Below are positions 35,199 to 44,900 of a stretch of DNA of 64,000 bases, one piece after another. The notes beneath the pieces are model-generated. The model made no database searches. It was given only the letters and a program-made list of their open reading frames with translations, and was not told where the DNA came from. How positions within the stretch are numbered: position 1 is the first letter of the stretch; each line of letters begins with the position of its first letter. The stretch is from Thalassolituus oleivorans MIL-1 (GTDB lineage: Bacteria > Pseudomonadota > Gammaproteobacteria > Pseudomonadales > Oceanobacteraceae). Both the position numbers and the translations under genes were made by a program. The stretch spans positions 3,802,001 to 3,866,000 of the forward strand of contig NC_020888.1 in NCBI RefSeq assembly GCF_000355675.1, written 5' to 3'.

Positions 35199-36950
35199 AT
35201 GAAATATGTTTCGAACATGAAGAGTTCTCTGGGAATTAAAGGCCTTTTATTGCTTTGCTTATCCCTAGCTCTTGCCGCGTGTGGCGGCGACAACAATACA
35301 TCTTCAAGTACCGACAGTACTGTTAATGCGGCACCGACGCGCGCAGCGGATTTATCGTTAAGCGTCGTTGCACCCCGCACGACCTCAGCGACGCAAACCA
35401 TTGCTAGCCTGCAAATCACTGTCGTGTCGCAAGCTACACAAGAAACCCAAGAAGCTACGTTAACCGCCGCAGATCCGACCGTTGTTTTACGTCTAATCCC
35501 TGGCAGTTACGACATTACCGTTGTTGCCTTCGATGCTTTCGGCCAAGCCTTGTCACAAGGGACCGTCACATTAACGGATGTAGTTGCCGGAGAACGCTAC
35601 ACAGTAGCACTGACGCTTGAAGATATATTACCAGCCTTGATTCCTGTTATTACCGCCGATGCTGGTAATTTGGGTGTCGATGAGCTGAGCGGACAATACC
35701 TGCTTGATCTTACAGGACTAAATCTAGAGTCCTCATTGATACTACCGTTATCAGCGACTTCAAGTTCAGGTGCTATCAGCACTTATAGCTGGAGCATTGT
35801 TAGTGGCCCCGTATTAGCGGGAGCAACTGCAGAACTGTTTGATGAAGTTGGCCAGCAAACAGCACAATCCGCCAGCGGTGATATCACCACGTTAAATTAT
35901 TTCCGCGCAACCGATCCAAACATTGTTGATGGCACAGAAGACAGCCTAGTACTGCGTTTAACACTGACCGATGAAGGCGGCAATACGGAATCAACCGACC
36001 TAACCATTAACCTACTCTACACCGACATTCCGAATGTCGCGCCAATTGCTGTTGCGGGCAACGATTTCAGCATTGAAAACCTCGCCGTTGATCCACAGCA
36101 AAGTCCAATGCCTTTGATTCTAAATTTAGATGGTGCGGCAAGTTATGACGAAGATGGCACGATCAATAGTTATCAGTGGAGTCTTCTCAGCGGCAATACT
36201 CAAGAGCTACTGTTTTTCTATGAAGGCCAGACCCCAGGCTCTTATGTTATTGAAGTTGGCCCTGGATATACGGGTCCTATCGAATTTGAATTAACTGTTA
36301 CCGATAACGAGGGTGGCGTTGGCACAGACACTATCGTCATCACGGTTACTCCGCCACCAAATCAAGCGCCGACGGCGGTGATCTTTACTGAAGGCCCCAC
36401 CACATTTGGCAGTTTGGATGGCTTTACCTATCTAGATGCGTTCGATAGTTTCGATGTGGATGGCAACATCGTTGATTACAGCTGGACGATTGTAAATAGC
36501 GCTGCACTCGGCACTGACGTTTCTTTCACCGAACTCGAAGGCCCGCTGTACATCGAAGTGGATTGGATCGAAGGATTTATTGGCGATATTGAAATGCAAC
36601 TTCAAGTCACCGATGACCAAGGTGCTATTGATACCGATACTATGATCATTAGCATTGTCGCTGAGCCAACAGCCATGTTCACGCCTGCAAGTGGGATAAT
36701 AAATACCTTTTCTGGAGGAATGGTCGTAGATGGCACTGGCAGTTCCGATTCGCAGGGAGGGGTACTCTCCTATAGCTGGGAAGTATCAGATCCAAATCTG
36801 GTCTTCCTCACCGATAATGGCGACGGTACAGCCACCATTGAATGGGACCCAGGTACAACAGGCGTATTCGATGTTTTCCTAACAGTAACCAATGAAATCG
36901 ACCTTAGTGGATTCACCAGCGAATCGTTCACCTTGTCATCACCACCATAA
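35199..36950 (+). CDS. PKD/Ig-like repeat lipoprotein
   Basis: 583 residues. A lipoprotein signal ends in the lipobox LALAAC (C28), followed by a Ser/Asn/Thr-rich linker. The rest is all-beta: an N-terminal carbohydrate-binding-like region (about 55-150), then at least three PKD-type repeats, each with the APxAV start, a DxDG turn and a YxW strand (YDEDGTINSYQWSLLSG, FDVDGNIVDYSWTI, SDSQGGVLSYSWEV). Highly acidic, with very few Lys, as usual for surface-exposed marine proteins. It may be a client of the Slam-like barrel two genes upstream. The ligand is unknown. A terminator follows. Confidence 0.78.
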   Translation: MKYVSNMKSSLGIKGLLLLCLSLALAACGGDNNTSSSTDSTVNAAPTRAADLSLSVVAPRTTSATQTIASLQITVVSQATQETQEATLTAADPTVVLRLIPGSYDITVVAFDAFGQALSQGTVTLTDVVAGERYTVALTLEDILPALIPVITADAGNLGVDELSGQYLLDLTGLNLESSLILPLSATSSSGAISTYSWSIVSGPVLAGATAELFDEVGQQTAQSASGDITTLNYFRATDPNIVDGTEDSLVLRLTLTDEGGNTESTDLTINLLYTDIPNVAPIAVAGNDFSIENLAVDPQQSPMPLILNLDGAASYDEDGTINSYQWSLLSGNTQELLFFYEGQTPGSYVIEVGPGYTGPIEFELTVTDNEGGVGTDTIVITVTPPPNQAPTAVIFTEGPTTFGSLDGFTYLDAFDSFDVDGNIVDYSWTIVNSAALGTDVSFTELEGPLYIEVDWIEGFIGDIEMQLQVTDDQGAIDTDTMIISIVAEPTAMFTPASGIINTFSGGMVVDGTGSSDSQGGVLSYSWEVSDPNLVFLTDNGDGTATIEWDPGTTGVFDVFLTVTNEIDLSGFTSESFTLSSPP

Positions 36951-36972
36951 TGGCAATGTTCCGACGATAAAT

Positions 36973-37002
36973 AAAAAACGGGCCCCATAGGCCCGTTTTT
37001 TA
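36973..37002. terminator. Bidirectional terminator between the PKD lipoprotein gene and the cyclase operon
   Basis: AAAAAACGGGCC, CCATA and GGCCCGTTTTTT form a strong stem with A and T runs. It lies between the plus-strand lipoprotein gene and the end of the long minus-strand operon and can end both. Confidence 0.9.
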
Positions 37003-37036
37003 TTGTCTTCTACACAGCCAATCTAAATGTAAACGA

Positions 37037-39286
37037 TTACTTAGACGTATGAATATAAACACCATGCCAGTCATCTGGCAGGTCGCTCTCCATAAGCACA
37101 GTAATGCGTTCAAGAAATAATAGATAAATTTTATCCTTAGGATACTGTTGTCCTAGCTCTGTAAAAATCGCTAAGCTCTGGGCAAAATCGCCGGATATGT
37201 AATATTCCATCGCCTCTTCATGGCGTTCACACTTCGCGATTAATTCGGCAGGCGCTAACGCCAGCTCAATTTGCGGCTCGTAGATATCAACCGGTTTTTC
37301 TTTACCCTTCACTGCCACGCGATCCATATGACGATAGAGCCATTTAGGAGCAACGGCACGAGTGCTTTCACCCACTAATAAATCGGCACCATAAAACTTG
37401 GTTAAACCTTCAAGGCGGGCGCCCAAGTTTACCGCATCACCCAGTACCGTATAATTGCGGCGGGTGTCAGAACCCATGTCACCAACGTTCATTTCGCCAG
37501 TATTAACACCGACACCAATAAATACGGGGGGCAAACCACGCTGAGCGAAATCAGCACGCAAGTCTTCAGTTTTCTTCAGCATTTCCATCGCCGCTTTGAT
37601 CGCATAATGGGCATGATCCTCCACATCCAGTGGTGCATTCCAAAACGCCATCACCATATCGCCAACAAACTTATCCACCGTACCTTGGTTATCAAAAATA
37701 ATGCCGGTAATCGGGGTGAAATAGAGGTTAAGCAATAGTTTAAGTTCTTGCGTGCTGAGTTTTTCCGAAATTGTGGTGAAACTACGAATATCAGAAAACA
37801 ACACCGACATTTCTTTCTTTTCACCATCAAGGTTAACGCCATCAGGGTTGCTCATCATGCGTTCGATGTGAGCCGGCGGCACGTATTTATCAAAGTGCCC
37901 CTTAATCATTTTGCGTTGTGATTGTTCACCTAAAAATCCACCGGCAATTTCTTTAAGAGAAATGACCACGACCAACAACGCCGGTATAAATAAGGGTAAA
38001 TCTAAGCTCCAATATTTCCAGCTGTAAAAATTAAAGCCGATTAATGCGCCCAACAAGGTAAAACTAACCAAGGGCATCATTAATGCGCCAAGACGTGGCA
38101 AGGCATAGGTTAAAATCAACGTAGACAGCAACATTACGAGTACCGAGGCACCTGAAAACCAATCCGGTTGATACGGGAAGGGGCGCTCATTAACGATGGC
38201 GTCGATGATGTTGGCATGAATTTCAACCCCAGGATAAAAGGGCTGTAATGGCGTTGAACGTAAATCTGCTAAGCCAACTGCCGACGTGCCTACCAGTACA
38301 ATAGAATCGGCTAGCTCGGGAATTTCTTCGCCATTTAAAATATCAGCCGCAGAAATATAGGGAAAACTCTTAGCTCCGCCACGATAAGGAACAGCAGCCT
38401 CACCAAATTCGTTGGTCGGGATCACAACGTTATCTAGACTAATGTTTACAATGCTTTCGACACCATTCACATTGGCGCTTTTAATGTTCATGTGCTCGGC
38501 CAGTAAAAATTGCCGAGCCGTCTCTAGAGCCAGTGATGGATACAAGACGTCATCGTGTTTCAGTATCAGAGGGGCCCGGCGGATAATACCATCAACATCC
38601 GGTTGGATAGTGACGTAACCACTGCCCAGCGCACTTTCAACAAACATCTCTAGTGGCGCGGCATAGCCTGCAAAACTCTGCACCGGCATAGCTTGATATA
38701 AACTAGATGCTGCAAACGGAGATGCCGGTAAATAACCTGTTCTATCGGCTTCGGCATTAAGAAATAAATACCCGAGGATGACATCTTGCTCAGTAAACTG
38801 CTGTGCGAGCTTACCGTCGAAATCGTAATCCGCTTCTAATGTTTGTAAAAAATCCTGAATTGGCGCTGATTCCGGTCGCTCCCGAATGCGCTCGATCAAG
38901 TTTCGTTCTGGCTCAGAAAAGACAATATCGAATGCGGTAATTAATGCGCCTTGCGCCTTAATATGCTGCAGCAAACTTACAATTGTTTCGCGACTCCAAG
39001 GCCAGCGACCATATTGCTGTAAGCTTTTCTCGTCGATATCAACCACTACGATCGCGGTCGTACCGGCTTCCATGCTGTCATCCATCATGGTTGATAAACG
39101 CACATCGTATAGCATGCCGTTCATGCGATGAATAATAGAATCCGACTTACCCGGCTGAATGCTCCATTGAAACAAAAGCACTAATAAAGCAAAGATGAAT
39201 AGATTTAGCGACCAAGAGCGATAGCCATGTGGAATCATGCGCCATAATCGCGACAAACGCGTAATCCGAAAAAGAGAGCGAATCAT
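37037..39286 (-). CDS. CHASE2-domain class III adenylate/guanylate cyclase
   Basis: Last gene of the ten-gene operon; 749 residues. A membrane helix near 27-44 is followed by a periplasmic CHASE2 sensor (about 45-340, with VVVDIDEKSLQQYGRWPWSR and DSIVLVGTSAVGLADLRSTP), three more helices near 360-445, then the catalytic domain. Catalytic features are intact: metal aspartates in VLFSDIRSFT (about 499) and FVGDMVMAFWN (about 540), the base-recognising lysine in TVDKFVGD and the Asn/Arg pair in LGDAVNLGARLE. The Lys/Thr base-binding pattern fits cAMP, but cGMP is not excluded. It presumably turns an envelope cue into cyclic nucleotide that the operon's first protein could bind. Ten bases from the hydrolase gene. 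Confidence 0.92.
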   Translation of the reverse strand: MIRSLFRITRLSRLWRMIPHGYRSWSLNLFIFALLVLLFQWSIQPGKSDSIIHRMNGMLYDVRLSTMMDDSMEAGTTAIVVVDIDEKSLQQYGRWPWSRETIVSLLQHIKAQGALITAFDIVFSEPERNLIERIRERPESAPIQDFLQTLEADYDFDGKLAQQFTEQDVILGYLFLNAEADRTGYLPASPFAASSLYQAMPVQSFAGYAAPLEMFVESALGSGYVTIQPDVDGIIRRAPLILKHDDVLYPSLALETARQFLLAEHMNIKSANVNGVESIVNISLDNVVIPTNEFGEAAVPYRGGAKSFPYISAADILNGEEIPELADSIVLVGTSAVGLADLRSTPLQPFYPGVEIHANIIDAIVNERPFPYQPDWFSGASVLVMLLSTLILTYALPRLGALMMPLVSFTLLGALIGFNFYSWKYWSLDLPLFIPALLVVVISLKEIAGGFLGEQSQRKMIKGHFDKYVPPAHIERMMSNPDGVNLDGEKKEMSVLFSDIRSFTTISEKLSTQELKLLLNLYFTPITGIIFDNQGTVDKFVGDMVMAFWNAPLDVEDHAHYAIKAAMEMLKKTEDLRADFAQRGLPPVFIGVGVNTGEMNVGDMGSDTRRNYTVLGDAVNLGARLEGLTKFYGADLLVGESTRAVAPKWLYRHMDRVAVKGKEKPVDIYEPQIELALAPAELIAKCERHEEAMEYYISGDFAQSLAIFTELGQQYPKDKIYLLFLERITVLMESDLPDDWHGVYIHTSK

Positions 39287-39296
39287 AGGAGGTTTT

Positions 39297-40160
39297 TCAT
39301 AGCGAATTTAATCCGTTTTTATCCAGCCTCAATGCCATCCCTTCAAATGTGCAAAAACAGCTCGTTTCTTTATTGTTAGCATGTAACTGCTCACTACATT
39401 CTTTGGCAATCGCATCCAGCTGATAGTCTGTTCGTTCCTGATCATGGTGAAATAAAGCTAAATGTTTTACTTCTGCATCTTTGGCCAGCTGCATAACCTG
39501 CTTAATCGTTGAGTGTCCCCAACCATGCTTGTGTGGCATATCATCATCGGTGTACTGCGCATCATGAATAAGCACATCAACACCATGCAAAAACTTAACC
39601 CATTGGTCGTAATGATTAAGCGGTGTACCCGGCGGAAAAAGCTCATTGTCAGTGACATACGCAACCGTTGCACCATCGGCTTCTAACTTATAAGCCAAGC
39701 CACTGCCAGGATGATTTAGCGACAAGGTCGATAATCGAGTGGAGTGCAAGAAATCGTAGTCACTGCACTCAAGCAAAGGGGAGGTCGTAATGCGTGACGC
39801 CAAATTTTGGTAAGGTACCGGAAATGTACGTCCGCCCATCTGCCCGAGCAAAGGAAAAACCTCGCCTTCCGATACCGCTGGCATCAATAAATGAATATCA
39901 GCGCTGGATGAATAAATAGGATCGAAAAATGGAAATCCCTGAATATGATCGAGGTGATGATGACTCAGTAATAAATAAATAGAGTCCTTGGTCTTACGAA
40001 TTTTCTTACCTAAATTCTGCAATCCCGTACCTGCGTCAAAGACCAAATGACGACCACAATCTAACTCGACATGCACACAAGATGTATTGCCACCGTACTT
40101 CACGAAGTCTCGCCCAGAAACAGCGATCGAGCCTCTGACTCCATAGAAGGTAATTTTCAT
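39297..40160 (-). CDS. Metallo-beta-lactamase fold hydrolase
   Basis: 287-residue cytosolic protein with no signal. It begins KITFYGVRGSIAVSG and carries GGNTSCVHVELDCGRHLVFD, the family form also seen in TaR3-like and some cyclic-nucleotide-related MBL proteins. The metal site is H67-x-H69-x-D71-H72 (LSHHHLDH), with VTDNELF, HDAQYT and LFHHDQER supplying later ligands. Directly upstream of the cyclase gene, ten bases apart. A role as a phosphodiesterase removing the cyclic nucleotide is attractive (class II and some other PDEs have this fold) but not shown by the sequence; another hydrolase activity is possible. Confidence 0.75.
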   Translation of the reverse strand: MKITFYGVRGSIAVSGRDFVKYGGNTSCVHVELDCGRHLVFDAGTGLQNLGKKIRKTKDSIYLLLSHHHLDHIQGFPFFDPIYSSSADIHLLMPAVSEGEVFPLLGQMGGRTFPVPYQNLASRITTSPLLECSDYDFLHSTRLSTLSLNHPGSGLAYKLEADGATVAYVTDNELFPPGTPLNHYDQWVKFLHGVDVLIHDAQYTDDDMPHKHGWGHSTIKQVMQLAKDAEVKHLALFHHDQERTDYQLDAIAKECSEQLHANNKETSCFCTFEGMALRLDKNGLNSL

Positions 40161-40213
40161 ATCAATGGCTCAATCAATGTTCTACCGTCCTGCAGCATAG
40201 ACATAATTACAAC

Positions 40214-40630
40214 TCAGGTTAAAAACACAAATTCAACGCAACCACTGCGAATAATGTCTTTATTCACCAGTTTTTGGCTGCGGATTCGTTTTTCGTTAAC
40301 CCAAGTTCCTTGTAGTAATGCTAGGTTGGTGACTTTGTATTGCCCTTCATTAGCAACGAGTTCGAAATGCTCAGCTCCCACCGATTCGTGATTAATGATT
40401 AAATCTGTAGTGGCGGCTGAACCAACAACATAAGACCCATCACTGGGCATATCTAACAATTTATTATCTACGGGCATATCTGATAGCAAAACAATTGCTG
40501 CGCCACCAGTAGCACCCTTTAGGCGGGCAACTTCTGCATCGGCAATACGAGGAAGCACCTCGGGCGGTTTCGGCGACACCGGCAAAGTCCATGCGCCACC
40601 AATATTGTTATCTTCAACGACGTCACTCAT
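40214..40630 (-). CDS. Small FHA-domain protein, degenerate binding site
   Basis: 138 residues, cytosolic. The FHA fold covers about 55-138: GSYVVGSAATTDLIINHESV, GAEHFELVANEGQYKV and GTWVNEKRI, LVNKDIIRSGCVEFVF. The usual GR of the first loop is GS here and the conserved Ser before the His is changed, so phosphothreonine binding may be weakened, while the histidine and the T-x-V-N turn remain. It lies one base after the pentaheme cytochrome gene, inside the operon. It could pair with the FHA domain of the decaheme protein or act as a scaffold. No Ser/Thr kinase is in the window. Confidence 0.72.
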   Translation of the reverse strand: MSDVVEDNNIGGAWTLPVSPKPPEVLPRIADAEVARLKGATGGAAIVLLSDMPVDNKLLDMPSDGSYVVGSAATTDLIINHESVGAEHFELVANEGQYKVTNLALLQGTWVNEKRIRSQKLVNKDIIRSGCVEFVFLT

Positions 40631-40631
40631 G

Positions 40632-41927
40632 TCACTTACCTAAGCGTTGATAAAATTGTTGAGACGCTTGTTTAAAATTTGCTGGCGAAAAATGGCTTTC
40701 ATCTTTTACCGTGGCGAAAATAGCATCCACTTCGCGCTGATACGTACCATTCGGATTAATGGCCATATTTAAAGTATCTAACGCCAAAAACATTTGCTCA
40801 GCCATGATGAAATCAGAGTAAGCACCGCGCGCGGCCTGCTTCAACATATTCTCACGAATTGCAGCCCAAGCTACAGCGTCCAATGAGGCCTCTGCAAGTA
40901 CGGCTTTAATACTGCGTAACTGCAAGGTTAACGCAGCAGCACCGGCTTTAACTTGTGTGACTGATGCCTGCGAACCGCTATTAACAGCATTAATTGCAGT
41001 ACGCATAGAGGTAAGCTCACCACTAGAAAACAAATCTAAGGGGGCAATAACATCAGCGAGCAAGCGAACTTGGCTCAAATTTAACCTTACTGAGCCAGGT
41101 GCCAGCGTGCTATTTGCGTTCCAGCGTTTATCGTTCATACCATGATGACAGCTATGACAATCAAACAAGGCTAACTCAGGAAAAACCTGGCCACGATCAA
41201 AATGGTCCTCGATCAACTCTAAACTACCGATTGCCGCATTAGTTAAGCCAGATAACCATGCATCAGCAGGCGCTAGCTCGGATTTTCCGCGCGCAAAGTA
41301 ATCAGCATCAAGATCATAGTGGCGCGGCTGATTCGCCGAAAACACCGCCATATCAAAGCGTAAGCGCGGATGGCCTGCCCCCATGATTTTATGGGTCGCT
41401 AATTTATCTTTGGTGCCTTGATGACACGATAAGCATAAACCAGCTTTTGCATCGGGATCAGTCAAGGCATACAAGCCGTTCGCTAGGTTTTGCGGATGGG
41501 TTGCGTCCTTACCAGTATGTGTTGCCAACCAATTCTGCGAACCACCGTGACAAGACTCACAACCGACACCATCGCTAATTTGGAATTTTGCGCCGCGATA
41601 TTCTGGCGCAACATTGTCGGCATGACAGTCCAAACAAATTTTGGCGGTATGCGCATCAGGCAAACCTAAATTTGCAGCGATCATTTTAGATTTATCGTTG
41701 AGCAGCACTTTATAGGCTAATGAATGCGCATCATTTTTTAACCAGATACGGTATTCATTGAGGTTCACGTCCGAGCCATCTTTCGGCGCAGCGCGGCCAT
41801 GACAAACGGAATTAGCACACGAGGCAACGCCTTCGTGCACACGCTCATCGTTTTGCGGTAGCGCCTGCACCGCAGATGCGGCGCAGATGAAAAACGCAAA
41901 AATAATAGGCAGTAACCCTTTATTCAT
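40632..41927 (-). CDS. Periplasmic pentaheme cytochrome c
   Basis: 431 residues from the ATG at 41927, which has AGCAGG eight bases upstream; two earlier in-frame starts are possible. A signal peptide ends near AVQA. Heme motifs: one CANSVCH (Cx4CH) at the N-terminus and four CxxCH (CLDCH, CESCH, CLSCH, CHSCH), so probably five c-type hemes. Resembles the cytochrome c554/NapC-like multiheme group loosely; the C-terminal 150 residues are helical and heme-free. Periplasmic electron carrier, between the two decaheme proteins. Its start is 13 bases after the stop of the LVIVD decaheme gene. Confidence 0.82.
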   Translation of the reverse strand: MNKGLLPIIFAFFICAASAVQALPQNDERVHEGVASCANSVCHGRAAPKDGSDVNLNEYRIWLKNDAHSLAYKVLLNDKSKMIAANLGLPDAHTAKICLDCHADNVAPEYRGAKFQISDGVGCESCHGGSQNWLATHTGKDATHPQNLANGLYALTDPDAKAGLCLSCHQGTKDKLATHKIMGAGHPRLRFDMAVFSANQPRHYDLDADYFARGKSELAPADAWLSGLTNAAIGSLELIEDHFDRGQVFPELALFDCHSCHHGMNDKRWNANSTLAPGSVRLNLSQVRLLADVIAPLDLFSSGELTSMRTAINAVNSGSQASVTQVKAGAAALTLQLRSIKAVLAEASLDAVAWAAIRENMLKQAARGAYSDFIMAEQMFLALDTLNMAINPNGTYQREVDAIFATVKDESHFSPANFKQASQQFYQRLGK

Positions 41928-41940
41928 TATCATTACCTGC

Positions 41941-44900
41941 TTAATCATTCGAGTGCCTATCGCCCTTCACATAGCTGTCGGAGCGCTTTAACGTGCTGGA
42001 ATCGACCGGCACAGTCCAAGGCTTACCATTCGGGTTAAGATACAGTCGTTTCATTTCTTCTAGGTTCAACGGTCGTGAACCTAAACGACCAAAGACAGAA
42101 ATCTGCTCGCCGGTTTCATCCACACCGCGATCACGCGCTAAACCACGCGACAAACTCAGTGCCGGTTTAGAGGTTTGATAATGAGCAATCAAATGGGGGT
42201 TAGGCTCAGGGCTAAACCCATAAAACTTGGGCTGGATTTCGGGTGATGTCAGCTGCAAGACTTTTAAACCACCAACTCCATCAGCCACATAAGCAAACAG
42301 AGAAGCATTGGTGGTTGCGACAATGACATCACGCGCATCTTTAAGCTCGCCGTCAGCATTGAATGTCTGATACACCTTAGGTTGGTCGGCCTGTTCAATA
42401 TCGAGAATCACCAAACCATCTTTACCTGCCGCAACATAGGCATAAGTACGCGCTAAATAAATACGCTGTGCATCAGCAAGTTCGATCTTAGTAGGTAGCA
42501 GATGCGGATTCTTAACATCCGTCACATCAACGACCTGTACACCTTCTGCCGTCGTAACGTACAAATAACGGAATTGCAGTGCGGTCGCACGGGCGTCTTT
42601 AACCGAAATAATAGATTCTAATTTCGGTTTTAACGGCTCGTTTAGGTTCACCACTAAAACACCAATCGGCGTGCTGATATAGGCGTAATAACCGCCCATC
42701 GTAATGTGATTCGCACCCTTCAACACACCGCCCGGATTCCAAGTAAGCGCGCGCTCAAGTTGGTTATTGCGCGGCTCACCATCGGCAAAGGTGTTGATAT
42801 CAACCAAAATCAAACCTTCTTCACGGTCGGTAATAAAGGCGTATTTATGAATTGGATGCATTGGGGTTTCTTTGTTCGTTACCCGCATTAATTCACTGTC
42901 ATTACGCTCATAAGCAATCGGCTGCGTCATGGATGGCATGGTCATGCAAGAAGCATCTTTACTATCAATATGGGCATCGTGGCCGAGTGGGCTAAATGGG
43001 GCGGTAATAATGCGCTGTGATACGCCTTTATTATCAATACTGGCGATGTCATAAACACTAAACCCTTCCTTGCCTTCCGCCACGAATAAATACTCGCCAC
43101 GCATTTGCAAACAACCGACCTCACCAGCCGAATGCGTATGTGCCGTTAACTCGCCGCCTTTATCTAAGTGCGCTTGATAAAAATCAGGGTAAGCGTATTT
43201 CTGTAAGTAACTGCCGCGTACTGCTTGCGGTTCTTCCCACTCAGTCACATCGACGGCATTCACCGCATTTTCAGAGCCAACCCAAGCATACTTACCGACG
43301 AAGTTAATGTAGTTAGTACCAAACATTAACAGTTGCGACATAATGGCGTTGTTATCGTTGGAGTCCGATACATGGCAATCTTGGCAGTCTTTCGTTTCGG
43401 TTTTACGCACGGTATGCGGGAAATGCGGATTCATTGCCTGCGAGCTGTAACCACTCGACGAAATCGGTGGCTGCTGAATATAAGTATTTTCGCGGTTCGA
43501 GTTAGTAGACGACAACACCAAGGCTGAGGTTGATCGTACTGGGGCTATTTTCCCGCCTTTGCGATCACCACGACGCCCCAGCATAAAGATCTGATCGCGC
43601 GCGACCTGTGGATTATAGGTTGCATAGTTACGCGACTCGCCGCCTTCGTAATGATGACGCTCGGTTTTCTGGTTCGCTTGAATCGGTAAATGACAGCCGC
43701 CGCAGCTGGTAGTCCAAGACGTATGACAGCTGTAACACTCCATCTCGCTATCTTGATGCGCACGATTATTGGTCGGTACAAATTCGCCCCAACTTAAGTT
43801 ATCGGTGTCTTTGCTCATCAATTTCGCACGTGCGGCTTTTTCGTTGTAGTGCGCGTTGCCGAGGGTTACCGAATCTTTAACTAAGGACAATTCCCATTCT
43901 TTGTTGGGATCAAGCGAGGCGCGCTGGAATAACTTGCCATTAATCCATTCAAACCGTTTACGGCCATCAGGCGTGCGCAATAACGTTAAGTCACGACCAT
44001 TTTCTAATTTCGCCGGGCCTGACGTCGTCAAGTTAGGATAAGAATCGGCATTACCGTGACAGTCTTGGCAGTCGATCTCTACCGCCAGTGCAACTTCACC
44101 TTGCAAGTGTCCATTGCCGTGACCGTCTTGGGAAAAGTGGCAGTCCACACAATGCATGCCGACATCCAAATGCACAGATGACATATGCACCGCTTTATCG
44201 AATTTCTCGGGATCTTCATCCGAGACTTTTTCGCCTTCGGCATCCAACAGGTTACCTTTACGATCACGTTTAAAAATCGCACGGAAATTCCAGCCGTGAC
44301 CGTGGTAATCGGCAAACTGGGTATCTTTTAATTCTGGATTTAAATCCGATACATTCTTCAAGAACTCACGGTCACCCCATTTACCCCGTGCGGCAGCGCC
44401 TTCTGGGTTGTGCTCATAAACATTGTGTTTTTCTTCTTCCGTCGGGTACTTCTGTTTTTCTGGCCACATAGAGGGCGCATCAGATTCGTAATCCCACATG
44501 GTGTAACCCAAGTAGGTATTCATAAACATATTCGGCTGATGCATATGGCAGATCATGCACTGACTGGTTGGAATGGCATTACTAAAGGTGTGCTGCAACG
44601 GATGACCCGATTCTGTTTTAGAGATGGTCGGATCTTTACTGATGCTTTTACCTTCATGCCCATGCTGAGCATAAAAACCCGAGTGACGCGGATCACGGTC
44701 ATTGGCATAAACCACATGGCATGAAGCACAACCCGAATTACGATAGTCGCCCGGTTGGTCGTTGGTGCCCATAAACCATAACAAAGGATCATTTAAGCGG
44801 GTTTTCGTAATGTTAATCAATGGCACCGAAATACGCTGCCCAGTACCCGGCCCGCGATTCGACTGACGAAAATCCGGACGACCCGGTTCTTCTAAACGCT

